Origin: Nemopilema nomurai
Taxonomy: Eukaryota > Cnidaria > Scyphozoa > Rhizostomeae > Rhizostomatidae
DNA length: 64,000 nucleotides
Reading direction: 5' to 3'
NCBI GenBank assembly: GCA_003864495.1
Contig: ML133383.1
Coordinates: 8,230,880 to 8,294,879 of the forward strand
Part shown: piece after piece, positions 1-13,300 of the stretch
Layout of the letters: each line of letters begins with the position of its first letter
How positions within the stretch are numbered: position 1 is the first letter of the stretch
The notes under the pieces: generated by a model
Told to the model about the DNA's origin: nothing
Databases searched by the model: none
The model's input: the letters and a program-made list of their open reading frames with translations, nothing else
Translations under genes and position numbers: made by a program

Positions 1-1199
1 AGATTTTTCAACAGTTGATAGACGAACCTGTAGTGACCATTGTCTAAGCGTTATTATGTCCGCCATTGTGTCAGCGTCGTTATCATATTCCATTGTCTTT
101 GTATCCACAGTAACGGAGTTAACAATATGTCATCTTGTTTTATGTGCATACACCCAGTTTTGTAATCAGTCAGTAAATTCATCAAAACGTTACAACGGAC
201 ACGCTACATCGTCTCTTACTGGCTCCGTGTTTTCTGCACGTTGAGCAAGACCATAAAAACGACCGCACTATAAATATAGGAATAAACATTATCCAATCGC
301 GTTCCTATAACCCATTTAACTGTTCCAGATACAATTTAGTAAATCTCCTTCTTAATTTCAAGAGGGAAATATTTTTTGTCAAATGCGCTATTTATACTTT
401 CTCTTCGTGAAACGTTTTTCACCAATCTTAGACTTTTTACTGATTTTTGCTAATAATTTCATATTGTCATCTTCAATATCGTATTGTTTTTTCTTATTAC
501 TATTTTCAGCAAAAGATTCAAATATTCTTTGCTTGCATCACAGATTATATTGTTTTCTATGACTTTTGTTGTTCTGCTGCTGTTCTGTTGTTCTTATTTC
601 GTTTCTTTTCGATGTTGTCATATTTTCATTTATTATAACAGTTTTTGCTGAACCTGAGCCTGCCTAGTTTCCTATGATTCCCTTTTTTGTTTGAGACACA
701 CCTAAGTTTGTTGTAAAACCCTTTTTGTCAAGAAGCAATTATGCCAAACTATTTTCGTATGCATCACCGCGAGGCTTTATCTAGATAGAATGAGTGAGGA
801 AAACTTGTCGTGATAAACGTCACTGCAAGATTGATTTGTAAGCAAAAATATTGTCACACTTCTTTAAACCTGACAAGTTTTCCTAACAACCGGATTTTTT
901 TCCAACTTCTAAAATTGAGGATAAGTATTTTCTCGAAAATTTCATTTAGCTTTAGGCAGTGGTCGAAATGTCGATGCGTGTCAATCTTTCACAAATTTCT
1001 TGCTTTGTATTTTCGTGTTTGTAACCCTCTTCTGCTACAACCTCTATCTATTTACATCGATTCACAGGCCCATAAACAAATGCACCTAGCCTGCAAGGCC
1101 GCCAGTGAAACTCAGCTGCTTTGTCTTCAAATTTTCATCGTTTTTGAGCGTTTTTTATTTATTCTTTGCAAATTTCAATTTTTTGTCTTATTTTCCAAG
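1..1199. other. Non-coding stretch, probably TAF5 intron
   Basis: I see no exon matching the missing TAF5 N-terminal domain here. The stretch is T-rich and ends in a good acceptor (ttttccaag) at 1199. The exon at 1200 begins with the third base of a codon, so an earlier coding exon must exist further left. A 287-codon open frame (810-1673) crosses the TAF5 exon in a different frame and is taken to be chance. Confidence 0.6.
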
Positions 1200-4100
1200 G
1201 AGCTCAAAGTACGTCATAAGGATCTCAAGAGAGACCTTTGGAATGCTGAAGAAGTACCTTCAGGTGAGAGCCTCTACAATTGTTTTTGTCCAGCGTTCAC
1301 TTCAAAGCAGGGCATCTTAATCAATCCGCAAGCCTTGAAGCCTCTGACGTCTTTACCTGTTCACCACAAATGCGCGATTTCTTTGTCGCCAATGGGGAAT
1401 TACCTAATCCATTTGACCAGATTTACTGGCCTCAAATGCGAAAGAAGATGGCGATTTTGTTTTTTACGTCACAAATGTTGGACTGTTTCTCTTTGTGCTA
1501 TTGCTACTGTCTGTTTGCTACACTTGGTTATACGCTTGTTATTTCCTCAATTGACCCACGTGACCATCCAACTCATTTGTTCACTTAAATGCATCACGTT
1601 GCATCAAGGGCGCACACCTTGCAGGGATCAACTTGCGGTTTTCATGCCAAACCCCCCTATTCTGTTCAAATGATTATTTTTCAACCTGCCTTTGAAGAGA
1701 TTATTAATCCAAAATAATACAGCTTTGTGCAGCCAAGCCTGCGTCATCAGCTTAGATTCAGATGCCAAACCTGTTTACGAACGACTTCAAACTGTTTCAA
1801 AGGTTTTGTTAGCAAATGGCAGGTTTGCGTGACTTTTTGATTGGTAGGGCGATTCCCCTAAGGGGGAGCTCCGTATTGGGCGGTCACGCAAACTAACCTT
1901 GCGATTACCACGTTGCCTTAGACTTGGGGGAAAGTGCACTTATTCTAATGATAACTGGAGTAAAAGAAATCCTTGTCTGAAGTCGTTAGAACGCCAGCAG
2001 TTCGTATGGCTGCTTCTGGCAACCAGACCATCATAATCATAATCATACAATCTGCCGATGAATTCTGTTCCCTCGTTGATAGTTCAACAAAACATGAAAG
2101 CATCAAATATCTTCCATAACCGATAACTATAAACACCCGCTTTTGCAAAACGATAGTTGTCACACTCCCTTCGAACAGTTTACGTTGTGAGCAGATTGTG
2201 CATGAGTCTCGAAGTCAGTTGTTCTTGAAAGTAGTCACTCCATTTTGCTAAATTCTCCCTTGAACAGAATGTGTTAACATATGATTTTGTAATGGCGTGC
2301 TAACGGTTTTTTCTGTCAGCTCATCTGCCTAAAGATGAATTCAGTTTAAATATGACCTCATAATTAAAATGTTTACATCTTAATTTTGATGCATACTTTA
2401 ACCAATTGCACTTTCGTTGGAGTGAACAATTCGTCAAGTGACCAAAGTGTGCACGCCTTCGACGCCAAATCAGGCAGAGAATAAGGGAATGTCCCTATTA
2501 GATTAACACGTGAATTATTGGCGATTGGGAAAGCACTTTAGCTGAAAAAGCATTGTCTTGATGTGTTATTGATACACGAAGCGGCAACCTACTTCATGAC
2601 CTACTTGAAGCACATTTAGGTTACATCTCATCCCCTTCCAACACCCTGGTATCATTTTCCTAAACGAAGATAATTAAGTGATTTCAGAAGTAAAAAAAAC
2701 GGCACTCTTTGTTTCCTGACACGTGATTTACAGTGCCTCGCAGCGACGACTGGCGCGCAAAGACCGCTGTAGTACACGCCCACTTTCGATTGCCTTGGTC
2801 AGAATGATACAACACTTAAATTACGTAACAGGGGGATTGGCACCGCGGTTTTAATAACTCGTAGCATTAATCCCTTTCGTTGATTTCGATAGGGTTGGCT
2901 GTGGTGGATTTATCTGTGATCTTTTGATGTCGGTTTTTGAGCTGACCAACCAATTCGGTTTACTGCGACCAAAGTCTCGCAGCAGTTTCCTATCTAAAAG
3001 TGATGCTCGATTTCGTGATTTGAGTCTCTTCAAAATTTCAACCAGATTTCGTACGTCAAGCTTTCATGCTGTAGTATTTTCCCCTCATTAAAGCCACCGA
3101 TTAACTCTTCTCCAATTTTTTTAACTCTTCTCCAATTTCTTAACTCTTCTCCAATTTCTTAACTCTTCTCCAATTTCTTAACTCTTCTCCAATTTCTTAA
3201 CTCTTCTCCAATTTCTTAACTCTTCTACAATTTCTTAACTCTTCTCCAATTTCTTAACTCTTCTCCAATTTCTTAACTCTTCTCCAATTTCTTACAAACA
3301 GTTTCACAAAGAAAAACGACGATTTTCTGCAATATCTTTACTCATTTCTCAATTTTTTCACTGGTTTCTTTTTTATCATAACAGATTGTTCTCTACAATT
3401 ATTTCTGTAATTATTTCATGTCATTTTTTAGTTAAATTTAATACTGGCTGGCAATCTCATTGAATTTTAGATCTGATACTACGTATCAGATACGAATGTA
3501 CAACCAAATAATTCTAATACATCAATTGCTTTAAAAGCATGGCTCCACAGCTCTAGCTAAGACCTTGTACACAACAGATAATAGCAATCAAATTATTAGT
3601 TGCAAGTGTTTTATACACCATCTACAATCCTCAAACAGGCGAACGTTTTCTTCTGGGAACTGAAGTACAATACAATTATATTTTCGTGATTGGTCACGTT
3701 AATTAATAAATCGGCTAATGGAAACACTCAATCAATATTGACAGTTAATCATTTAATGAAAATTGTGAATAACCAAAGACTACATTGCATCATTGCCTGT
3801 CACGGGCAGTCATTATGTTACGTTGCAGTCTTTCAGAGTCCCTTGATAAAATATGTTGAATACCTTCTAATTTTCTTTTTTATTCTAAAATACATTTCGT
3901 TTTTGCTAGTAAGAATATACGCATATGCACAAGCCCAATGTTTTTATCCACGAACCAGACATGCAGTTAGTGCTTCAGTGCAGAGCGGGTTTAACACTTC
4001 CTTGTTTACTTTTTTAACCCCCAAATATCTGTACAGTTACTTGTGTAAATTTTTTAGTAAGGTTTTAATAATTGGCTGTACTACAGGAGTATATGGCGAG

Positions 4101-7100
4101 TTGAAAGCAGACCTCCAGTTATTGCGTCACACTCTATACTCAGTCGCGGGGAACTGTAACAGCCAAAACGCTTTTAGAGAACATCCCAATTTTGTAAATC
4201 CTCCTCCCTGATTGTATGTTGGGTTACTTAACCTTCCAATCGCGTGGTATTACTCTTGTTTGCAAGGGCATCTTTTAAAGGTGGGGCGTTAAAATAGCCT
4301 GAGGTGGGGTCAACAAGATATTGGGTGAAACTGATGGAAACATTTTAATGCAGTAATCGGCAGACATTGCAGCTTCTGCAAACCCGAAAACTTCGTAAAA
4401 AATTAATCATCTAAGACGAGTTGGTGCCACATCAACGTCGCTTCCAGACCATCGTAGAAAAAAGGATTGTGGGATACATCACTCATGTCAAAGCCTCACC
4501 CTGTTCTGATGATTTGGCGACCATGGAAATCATCTCCATGAGATACTGAGAATTTCTTTCTACTCGGTTAGCTGCGGCCACTTCTCCCAATGAGATGGGT
4601 TCTTGGGTTACTCGTCTGCCAAGAAAGACACGCTGCTTGATTTTTGATGAACGCGTTTGTTTTCGTGGCCAATGCCATCTTTCTGTTATTCGTAAGCCTT
4701 CCGCTTGCATTCGTCTTGTTGGCTTTCTTCCGCACAAGCGTTTCTTTGTCCGTCCCAGAGGCTCATTGCCCTCTTGTTTCTCTCACTTCTCATTTACCAT
4801 CAGCACTGCCGAAATTCCCTGCCGAAATTCCCTGCCGAAATTCCCTGCCGACGAGCAGCATCACCATTCCATCGGTTGCTGACACACCCTGCGCTGTGCA
4901 CACAATCTTCAAAATGGCGAAAGAAACATACAGTAGTCTTGTCCCACCTTGAGCATCATGTAATCGTTTTTGAAGTCGAGCAGAAATTGGTACGAGACGG
5001 TGATGGTCCCATTTTGATTCAGCTTGAATTCGAGGGCAGCTGGAGTTGTAAAACGAGTAATGACGCGTACAAAATCCACCACTGCCTGGGTGTCCTTTAG
5101 ATTCTCGAGTGCGACACAGTCTTTACCTTGGGTCCTCATCCAGTGCAGTTGGTCCAGTAGGCGCGCCTGCTTGTGCGCCTGCTTGCGCGCTTCGTGCCCA
5201 CACTCGTCCTCCGAGGTGCAGCTGCCATCGCTGTACGATGACTGTCTTTGCAACGGGATGAGAATCGACTGCGGGATTCCACTGCTTGTTGATGAAGCCC
5301 TTCTTCGAGATGGCATCTTCGAAATCGGCGAGGCATCGTCGAAAACCGCTTCCTCTTCGCTCTTCAATCTCAGCCTGTAGAATGGCTTGTATGGTGTTTG
5401 CTAACAACATAGAAATGAACAGGTTATATACTTATTCGAACTACCAATGAGATTTCCACAAGTAAGCAGTGCCCTACGATCTTTTGTTGTTATTTAATTT
5501 CCTCCGCCCCGAAAAAAACTGTACTAAAATACCTTAATGGCTTTTGGGGTAATCTTAAGCCTTTAAATCATCTTTCGCCTGTCAAGTTCAACCAAGCCTG
5601 CTTGTATAATCATTGCTATTCTCTAATCTCCGTTTAGTTAAGGTTGGGAAATTCTTGTTAGTTTATGCCTTAGGGGCCAGCTATTTCCAGGGGTAAATTG
5701 GGAACACTCCCTGCTAAAATAGCAAAGCTAGTGCTTACTTTTGGAGTCGAAGCTTGCCGAGAGTTTTACCTCTTTTTCTATCAAATATACTAATAATATT
5801 ATATATTAGCTTTCATTGGACCTTTCAAGGCGAAAAATGATGAACATTTAGTAGGCTTGTTTGCATGTTGTTTCCAAGATTGTTCCGTTGGCGTTAAGGC
5901 TGCTCCGTAAATGCTTATTGGACACTTAAATCGAGCAATAAGCGACGCAGAGCTTAACTCCTGAACGGCAATGGGTAATCTGTTGTTTCTTTTACGAGTT
6001 CGGTGGCAACTTTGGCGTGTTTTCACTGGCCACAAACATTTCTAATGGCCTCCGACTTTCCAGAGGCAAGGCCGCAAGCCGACAATAGCAGTGCATAACG
6101 GCATTTGAAATCGAGAATGTATTTGGAAACTGATTATGTATATATAAAGTACATCTTTAAATAAAGTTGATCTTTACCGTGTGTATTCCAGAACGGGATA
6201 GTTTTCTGTTTTCTTGCTTGTCTTGTGTTTGCGAATTCAACGTGAGCATTTCATCTTTGATTGTTGCAATGAGGTCATCTAGACTGACGCTTTCCTGTGG
6301 AATATGCATGCCGTTTACGGTCGCACACCTAATCAAGATCCCCTCGAAGACAACAACTCTTTGGTCACCGTTCATTCTGCATCGTTTCGCTACCAACTAC
6401 TTGGCTGAACTGGCTCCTCTCGACTTGAAACAGTAACACATGTTGCGGGGAATCCACCGAAGGGGATCCGAGACCCGGCAGCTCGTACCTGCTCCTTTGT
6501 CTCAACGCACGCGAGTTGTTATGTAACTTGCGATACAAGCGTGTATTGCCGGAGTCAGTCTCGAGGAAGCCCTGTCGCCACGTTGCCTCCTGATCCCTCG
6601 CTGAAGTTGATTTGTATGGATAATGTTGGCCGAAAGGGCCGAAAAAGAAGCAGTTTACAGTTGCATTTGTAAACACTACATCGCTGCTGTCCTGCCATAC
6701 AGTCAATCATGAATAATTTAAATGAACGGCTGTTCTTGAGAGGTGCTCAGAGATAACTTGGTTAACTCATTCCCGGGGGTCGCTTCACTGACATTTGAGT
6801 GACATTGCATCAACTTGTGCAAAGCAGCTCCGAAAATCGCCTTACATTTTGGAAATACAGAGGAGCAGTGTTTTCAACTAGCGGGCCTTTTGAAAATGAA
6901 TATGAATAGTTGCAGCATACATTTGATGCAAATATGCTTGCTAATTCAACATCATATTTCTGTCAGATAAATCTTGGAAACAATGCAAGGGGGTGTCGGG
7001 AGCTCTCTGATCTCGTCTAAGACCTGAACCTAGTTTAAATTGAACACCATAGTTTGTCCCACCTAATATGGCTCTTGACATTGGGTTTACAAATTTGTCT

Positions 7101-10100
7101 TTCGTAACTAAACTTATCAAGATAATGCCGAGATTGCTTTGTGATCTGGCATAATTCTGTTTGTTGTGAAGCACGCCGGAGTACGATGTTTTCAGTTGCT
7201 TATCTGAACGCTAGCACGTGTTGATTGAATGCCTCGTTCTCCATTCCTTCGACACGCTCTTTCCTTAACTGACCCCCAATCATTATGAACGAAGATTGCT
7301 AATCGGCAATATACTAGTTCTAATAGTTATTGATAAACCGTTTCCATCCTCCTTTTTGTATGCAGTATTCATAAGCAAACCAATTTCTTTTGAGGTATAA
7401 GATATCTCCGTGCTTCATACCCACGTGATTGATGGTTAATTCCTAATCATTCAATCATCTCAATAATTTAATCATCTTAATCATTCAGTCATCGTAATCC
7501 TTCGATCATCGTAATCATTCAGTCATCTTAATCATTCAGTCATCGTAATCCTTCGATCATCGTAATCATTCAGTCATCTTAATAATTCAGTCATTGAAAT
7601 CATTCAGTTATCTTAATACTTCAATCATCATAGTCAATTCTTAATGATTTACATGTGTGTTGCCTCTTTCTAGATGGGCTAAACAGCGTGATCCTCATTA
7701 GAATCAATCTTATCATTTTCGAATAACAATCACCATACTCGATGTCGCTCCACTGTGTAAAGTATACCATTTTTCCCTAGGATAACCAGAGAGATGTTAT
7801 ATTAAACATAATACAGCAGCATTTCCATTTGGATGGTAAGTAGTGTCAGTTTTTTTAAGAGACAATCGTTTCATGACCCTGTTTGGACAACTTGCTCAAG
7901 TATTTCTTGTCATGTCGATAATGTTCATTGCTATGATCTCTCTCCTGTAGTCTTTGATGGCCGTCCGAGGAAAAAGCGCAACCTTGGTGCAGGCACTGGA
8001 GGGGTGTCAGGGGAAGCTCCCCAGTATGGTGAGTGAATCTTTAATTTTATTTCAGACGGGGTAACGAAATAGTTAGGAAAATAGGACCAGATTTGTCAAG
8101 TACTAGGGTCTAAGCCCTGACGTAGCCTGAATGACTTTGATATATTCCTTTGTATACGTCGTATCGCCACTCATTCTTATCACACGTTCCGTACTATACC
8201 CTTCAACGTTTTCACGTGTATTTCATCGAGATGTTATACATAAAGTTCACGAACCATTGTCCCTCTCTCTGTTCTTCACAAGATTCAAGGTTCACGAATA
8301 GACATACTTAGAGGTACGAGCTGGAATCGGTCAGGTATAGGAGGGGAACGAGGCTAAGCAAACAGGCTGGGGGCTGCAGCTATTGTTGCCAACTGACATT
8401 GGATATAAAATGTGGCCAGAATATCATGAATATAATTACATAGTACGTTTAATTTGTTGCTGTGGAGAGTGAATGATAGGAATCAAAGGCAGCCTATTGT
8501 CATGACCAAACATGCAATTCAAGGACTGTCACGAGAACAGTCCTTACAATCCTTCTAATCTACTCTTGGTTAGAAATAAGTCATATTAGGACGCTTTTTC
8601 ACAAACTTCTGTCCTTGAATGGTGCTAGCTAACGGCTCTATTGCCACACAATGACACAATAAAAGTAACATTTTCGGCGATTACTAGGAAGTGACGCATC
8701 GGCATCTTTCTAGTTGAATTACCGAGATGATAGTTGGAATTTGCAGTTGATAACAGGCTCTTAAGGGTGATGTTTTTCTGGAGATCTGTCCTCGTCATAG
8801 TGCAGAATGGGCAGTTTCTTTTAATGGCTAGAGTGGCAGGTATAAATGTAAAGAATGAAACCTAGTCAGCCTTCTGTAATTCAAGGCATATGGAATCACG
8901 AGGTGTGGTCGCATCGAGAGGAATAACCAGGACAATGCTATATAACCACAGAGCTTCTCAGTGTCCTAAAAACTACTTTTGGGTGCTAGGAAGAGACAAA
9001 TACAAACACAAGCAATGAATACAAAATTACATTTAAAAGGAAGTTACATAGAACAAGAATTTTTCTCAAGTATTTATAGTTTTATCTTCTCGAACACAAA
9101 ACGTTACAGGTTAAAAAACGTTTCAGAATTGAAGCCCTGTTGGAGCTTTAGCTACTTTTTGCGCATTTACATCGTTAGTCCTGAAAATATTTTATTCTTA
9201 ATTCCCATAGATAAAAATCATCACAACTTAATTAGTTTTTTTGGAACTTTGATCCATGATTCATTTTATGCTGACAACGGTAGGATGACAATGATAGCCG
9301 CACACTAATCTTCTGTTGGTTTGTTATAAGTTCAGAAGGGGGTCATCTGTCTCTCTTTGGACCAGTAAGACATACAATGTGGCTCAAGCTTTCAATTGTT
9401 TGTGTAATTTGATCTGTGGTTTCGGATGTCCCAGGAAGATTTGCAAATATTGTACCTTTGAACATCAAAGCAAGAAGCTGCGAGTCAGGGATTAGTATAG
9501 GGGTTACAAATCCAGGACATTGCCCAAAGAATGATTCTCAGAACGTTAGCTGTTAAAAATGGTCGCGAGAGGTCTGGACCCAACATTTTTTAGATGACGT
9601 AAGAGAGGGTCCCCTCAATCTCTTTGAGGTTTTTCATTCTGTTGCACCCTCTCCTGTTTTACTTTTCCTTTACCCATTTTAAGGAATCTAAGTATTTAAT
9701 TTCAAGGTAAACATTTGAGTCTGAATGTAAAAGGCAAAGGAATGTAAATTTGCCCCCTCTGCTGGTACAATGTACTCCCAGGTCTGACACCTTGACAGCG
9801 ACCCAGGAGGCATTTCGCCGACACCCTCAGCTATAACGGCCACCATCTAGCCATTTCAGTTAAAAACATACAAGGGATGCAAACCAAACTCTTGGACGGG
9901 AACGGCTGGGTCTGTCGGGTTGTTGGCTCTACTAAGCTAGGCTACTGCTCCCGATTCAACCATGCCCTCATTGCCAGATCTGTTTATATTCGAATTGCTG
10001 AAGGCCACACCGAATACGCGGGGCTCACCCGCCTCTTGAAAGACTTATTAAAGAAGCATGTTTTTAAGGAACAGACATGGAACAAATTGACTATGACACA

Positions 10101-10277
10101 AAATTGACTTACTATTGAGTTACAGAGGAAATCGTGGTTGTGAAGACATGCCTTTATAAGTTCATTATTATTGTTTTTCTTTAATTCCAAATCTGCTGGT
10201 CATAATTTAATCATCTGTTTGCTACTATTATTGTGTAAGTTGTATCTTTGCCCTGTCATGTTGAACAAATTAACTTC

Positions 10278-10323
<46 letters not shown>

Positions 10324-10331
10324 CACTTACC

Positions 10332-10367
<36 letters not shown>

Positions 10368-13300
10368 TAAATTAACTCAGAATTCCCTGCCTCGCTCTTG
10401 AACTATCCGAATTTTATTAGTTGTTCGCGCCGATTGTACAGAAACCCTACAGAGGAATAATTCTATAAATTTTCAAAGAATCTTAGATTGCCAGGGAATT
10501 TCACTCTCTTGGTATAGCACTAGGATAATATTGATTTATCAAGAATCATCTATTACTTGCATCATTGCCCTGTACTGCATTTGCACGTAGAAACAGGCAA
10601 CAGAAATAGGCCATTGTCTGATACGAGTTTACTGTCACCGTGCAAAGCTATTGACCATGCCTGTTTCCAATATAACAGGACACGGTCATTCATATTTGCT
10701 TTCCAAACAACGCCGGGCGATGTCGTGATGTTTATTCTACAGTCCCGCTTCTCTTTGTCGTTCGCTCATTGATAGCTGGTCACTGTTTCAGCAAACAATG
10801 CGAAGGTTTTCTACGGCCTTATTCAAGACCCAGAATTGAACGCTTCTCTGGAAGAGGACAGTGACGAGGAGGAAGACAAAGAAAAACCCAAGGTAAGCAG
10901 TATCATTGTTATACAAGCAGGTATTATATAATATGGGTTTGACGCATGACTAGCCCAGGCAGCCGGAATTTCGGCTAGGTTGTGCTTAGTGCCTTGCGAT
11001 GCTTTCATTTGTTCATTATGCGCTGTTTTTCCATTTATTATATCCACTATTTCATTTTCCTTAAACCAGAAATCGCTAACTGACGTCAATTACGTAGGAA
11101 CAAGGGGGTTAGAAAAGCCATGGTCCCTCAACTTTTCACTAAACCATGCCAAAGTACCACCTCCAAACCCAATAGTGCCCTTATGAGACCCAAATGTGCC
11201 CTTCCAAATCTAATAATAGGAGTGGTCATGTACCCCTCTTTTGATCTCGCCCCCACTTTTAAAATGCTTCCTACATCCCCTGCTATCCGCCCAATAAAGT
11301 CATCTCCGCCAAAGTATAATCTTCACCTGGATCCAGGGATGGGCTTCATTCTTTTGGCTAGTAATCACTGCTGTCACCTTAATCGGCACTTTGTTACGTC
11401 CCTCAGTCCACATACACGGGTTTCTTCAAGTGAAATATTTTCTCTGCTTGAGGCACCCTGCTCACGTGCGCCAGGAGCAAGGCATGGTGGTTCTTTATCA
11501 GCCCTTTCAACCGTGATGCAGGGCCTTGCGCGTGCGGCCAACCAAATTCGATTGTAGCGCACTGAAGTGCATTGGCGCATGCGCAGATTATACTTTTTGG
11601 ATCTTGCATAAGTAAAGCTTTTTTGCTAGGACTTGGGGATGTCTGCTAAGCGCCCAGGGAATTTTCAAACCGGAACGCAGGGGGTTAACGAGGGCAAAGC
11701 GGCATAAAGTGGGCTACTGCATTAGCTGTTTGACTTTATTGTATCGCCTGGCTTTGAATTAAAATCATTTTATGTCGATGGCCTTGCTTAAGAACCAGAA
11801 GGTGATATGCAAGGTGCCGAGGCCTGAGTTAAATTTCGCTCTTCTCATGCTCCGAACTTAATTACTGAATAAAGTACATGACAAGACTGACGATGATTAG
11901 GAAAGACAATTGTTTCGAAGCCAGACTGCGTTTGCAGTCCATATGTTACTTGCCGCCGCTCCAGAATCGCTCCACTGCTGCAATTAACTAAATAAATAAG
12001 TTCTAGGTCGCCCTTCTTGCAACAGGGCCGAAATTTTCCGGCCATCGCCCTTGCCCAACTTATGCACTACGCTTACTTTTGCGATGGGCGCATTTTTCGT
12101 CGCATCCAGTCGATAGCTCTGACGTCTTGAGAAAAGAAGCGTTCATGTCGCGCTGTATCATGCCTACAAAAATTGGTCTGGGTCAGTCACAGTTTCTAAA
12201 TTTTGTGACAAACAACAGCGAAAATTTTTTGTTGCGTATGGGGAGCGCCAGGGAGACCCTGGAACGCTTCAGTGGTTCAAGTCACTGCCTGACTACAATA
12301 GAGTCACAGAGGCACATTCCACTCTCTGTTTATAAAGTCCAACAGGCCCGCCCGTTAAGAGAACACAAAGGCTATGTAACGATGAGGTAAACCTTTAAAG
12401 GCCAGTCAAATGTATCTTGACCAACTGACGCAAGTCGTTAAAGGGCAATCAAAGTTTATTAGGCCAATAGAAACTGGTGGGAACGCCCTTCGAGCTCAGA
12501 TAAGAGTGTGGTTAAATGTTTCGTACTGAAGAATCCAAATAAACACGGAAGAGTGGAAACACGATTTCTGCCTACTTAAATTAACATCACTTGCTTAAAT
12601 TATGTTTCGATTAGTTATTATCATTGTAAATTGTTATAAGTTTTTGATTGCTATAACCTTTGCTCTTCTGTTTTTGAAAGTGACAAAGTTCGGTAAAGCT
12701 TTTGTAAAATTTAATCATGAAGGTGAAAGGAAGATGAACTGATATTCTTTGCTTTTATATGGTTTTTAATTTACGGTTTTTAGTCATTTTCATTGTTCTG
12801 AAGTCCCAAATCATTGTGTTTTAGAAAAAGAAATCCAAGAGAGATGAAGGTAGCTTTTTAAAAGTTTTCTTTATGGTTCAAGTTTCCTTCGACTCTCGTC
12901 TGTCCTGTTAAAGCCTTTGTCTAGTTATTGACGTAATCACCTTGACTTAAGCTTGGCTTAATGGTCGCTTGCATAGTATTTGGTTAACTTATTCTTGAAT
13001 TCTTTGTAACTGCTTTACTTTTTCGCTCTTGCATGTAAATGCCAACTCTTCGAAGGTCATATTTCGGAGTTTTTTTCACAATAACTAATAATTTCGAAAA
13101 GATACAGTTAAAATGTTTCATGCCTTATTTTCCTGGCCTTCATAATTTTGTGACTAGCCGATACAGATTGGCAAAGAACTTATCAAGTCAGATATCTTGT
13201 GCCATTTCCCATTAATTGCATAAAGGCTCTCCTACTTCATCCGTTCCAATTTTAGTCACAATAACTAATGTTTGCTAGCTGCTGAAGGTGTTATTGTGGT

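Larger units (their letters stand above)
1264..7780. other. Large TAF5 intron
   Basis: The donor is CAG followed by gtgaga at 1264 and the acceptor ttttccctag ends at 7780. Apart from the nested minus-strand gene (4909-6375) and the 19-bp, 13-bp and 17-bp repeat arrays, I see no convincing coding sequence. The 173-codon plus-strand frame at 3690-4211 has no recognisable domain and no supporting splice sites. Confidence 0.8.
8029..10791. other. TAF5 intron, no gene seen
   Basis: The intron lies between the exons at 7951-8028 and 10792-10892. It contains the SINE fragment and the TTAC microsatellite. I see no other supported feature; short open frames here lack splice signals and recognisable domains. 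Confidence 0.7.

Noticed and set aside
810..1673. A 287-codon plus-strand open frame
   Set aside because: It crosses the TAF5 exon 1200-1263 in a different frame, has Cys/Leu/Phe-rich composition and no recognisable domain. The in-frame TAF5 match is decisive.
3102..3293. A CRISPR-like array
   Set aside because: The 19-bp units are directly adjacent with no spacers, and the sequence is animal nuclear DNA.
3690..4211. A 173-codon plus-strand open frame in the TAF5 intron
   Set aside because: No domain, hydrophobic low-information composition, no supporting splice or start context.
11120..11557. A 145-codon plus-strand open frame
   Set aside because: It lies inside a TAF5 intron defined by good splice sites and has no family resemblance.
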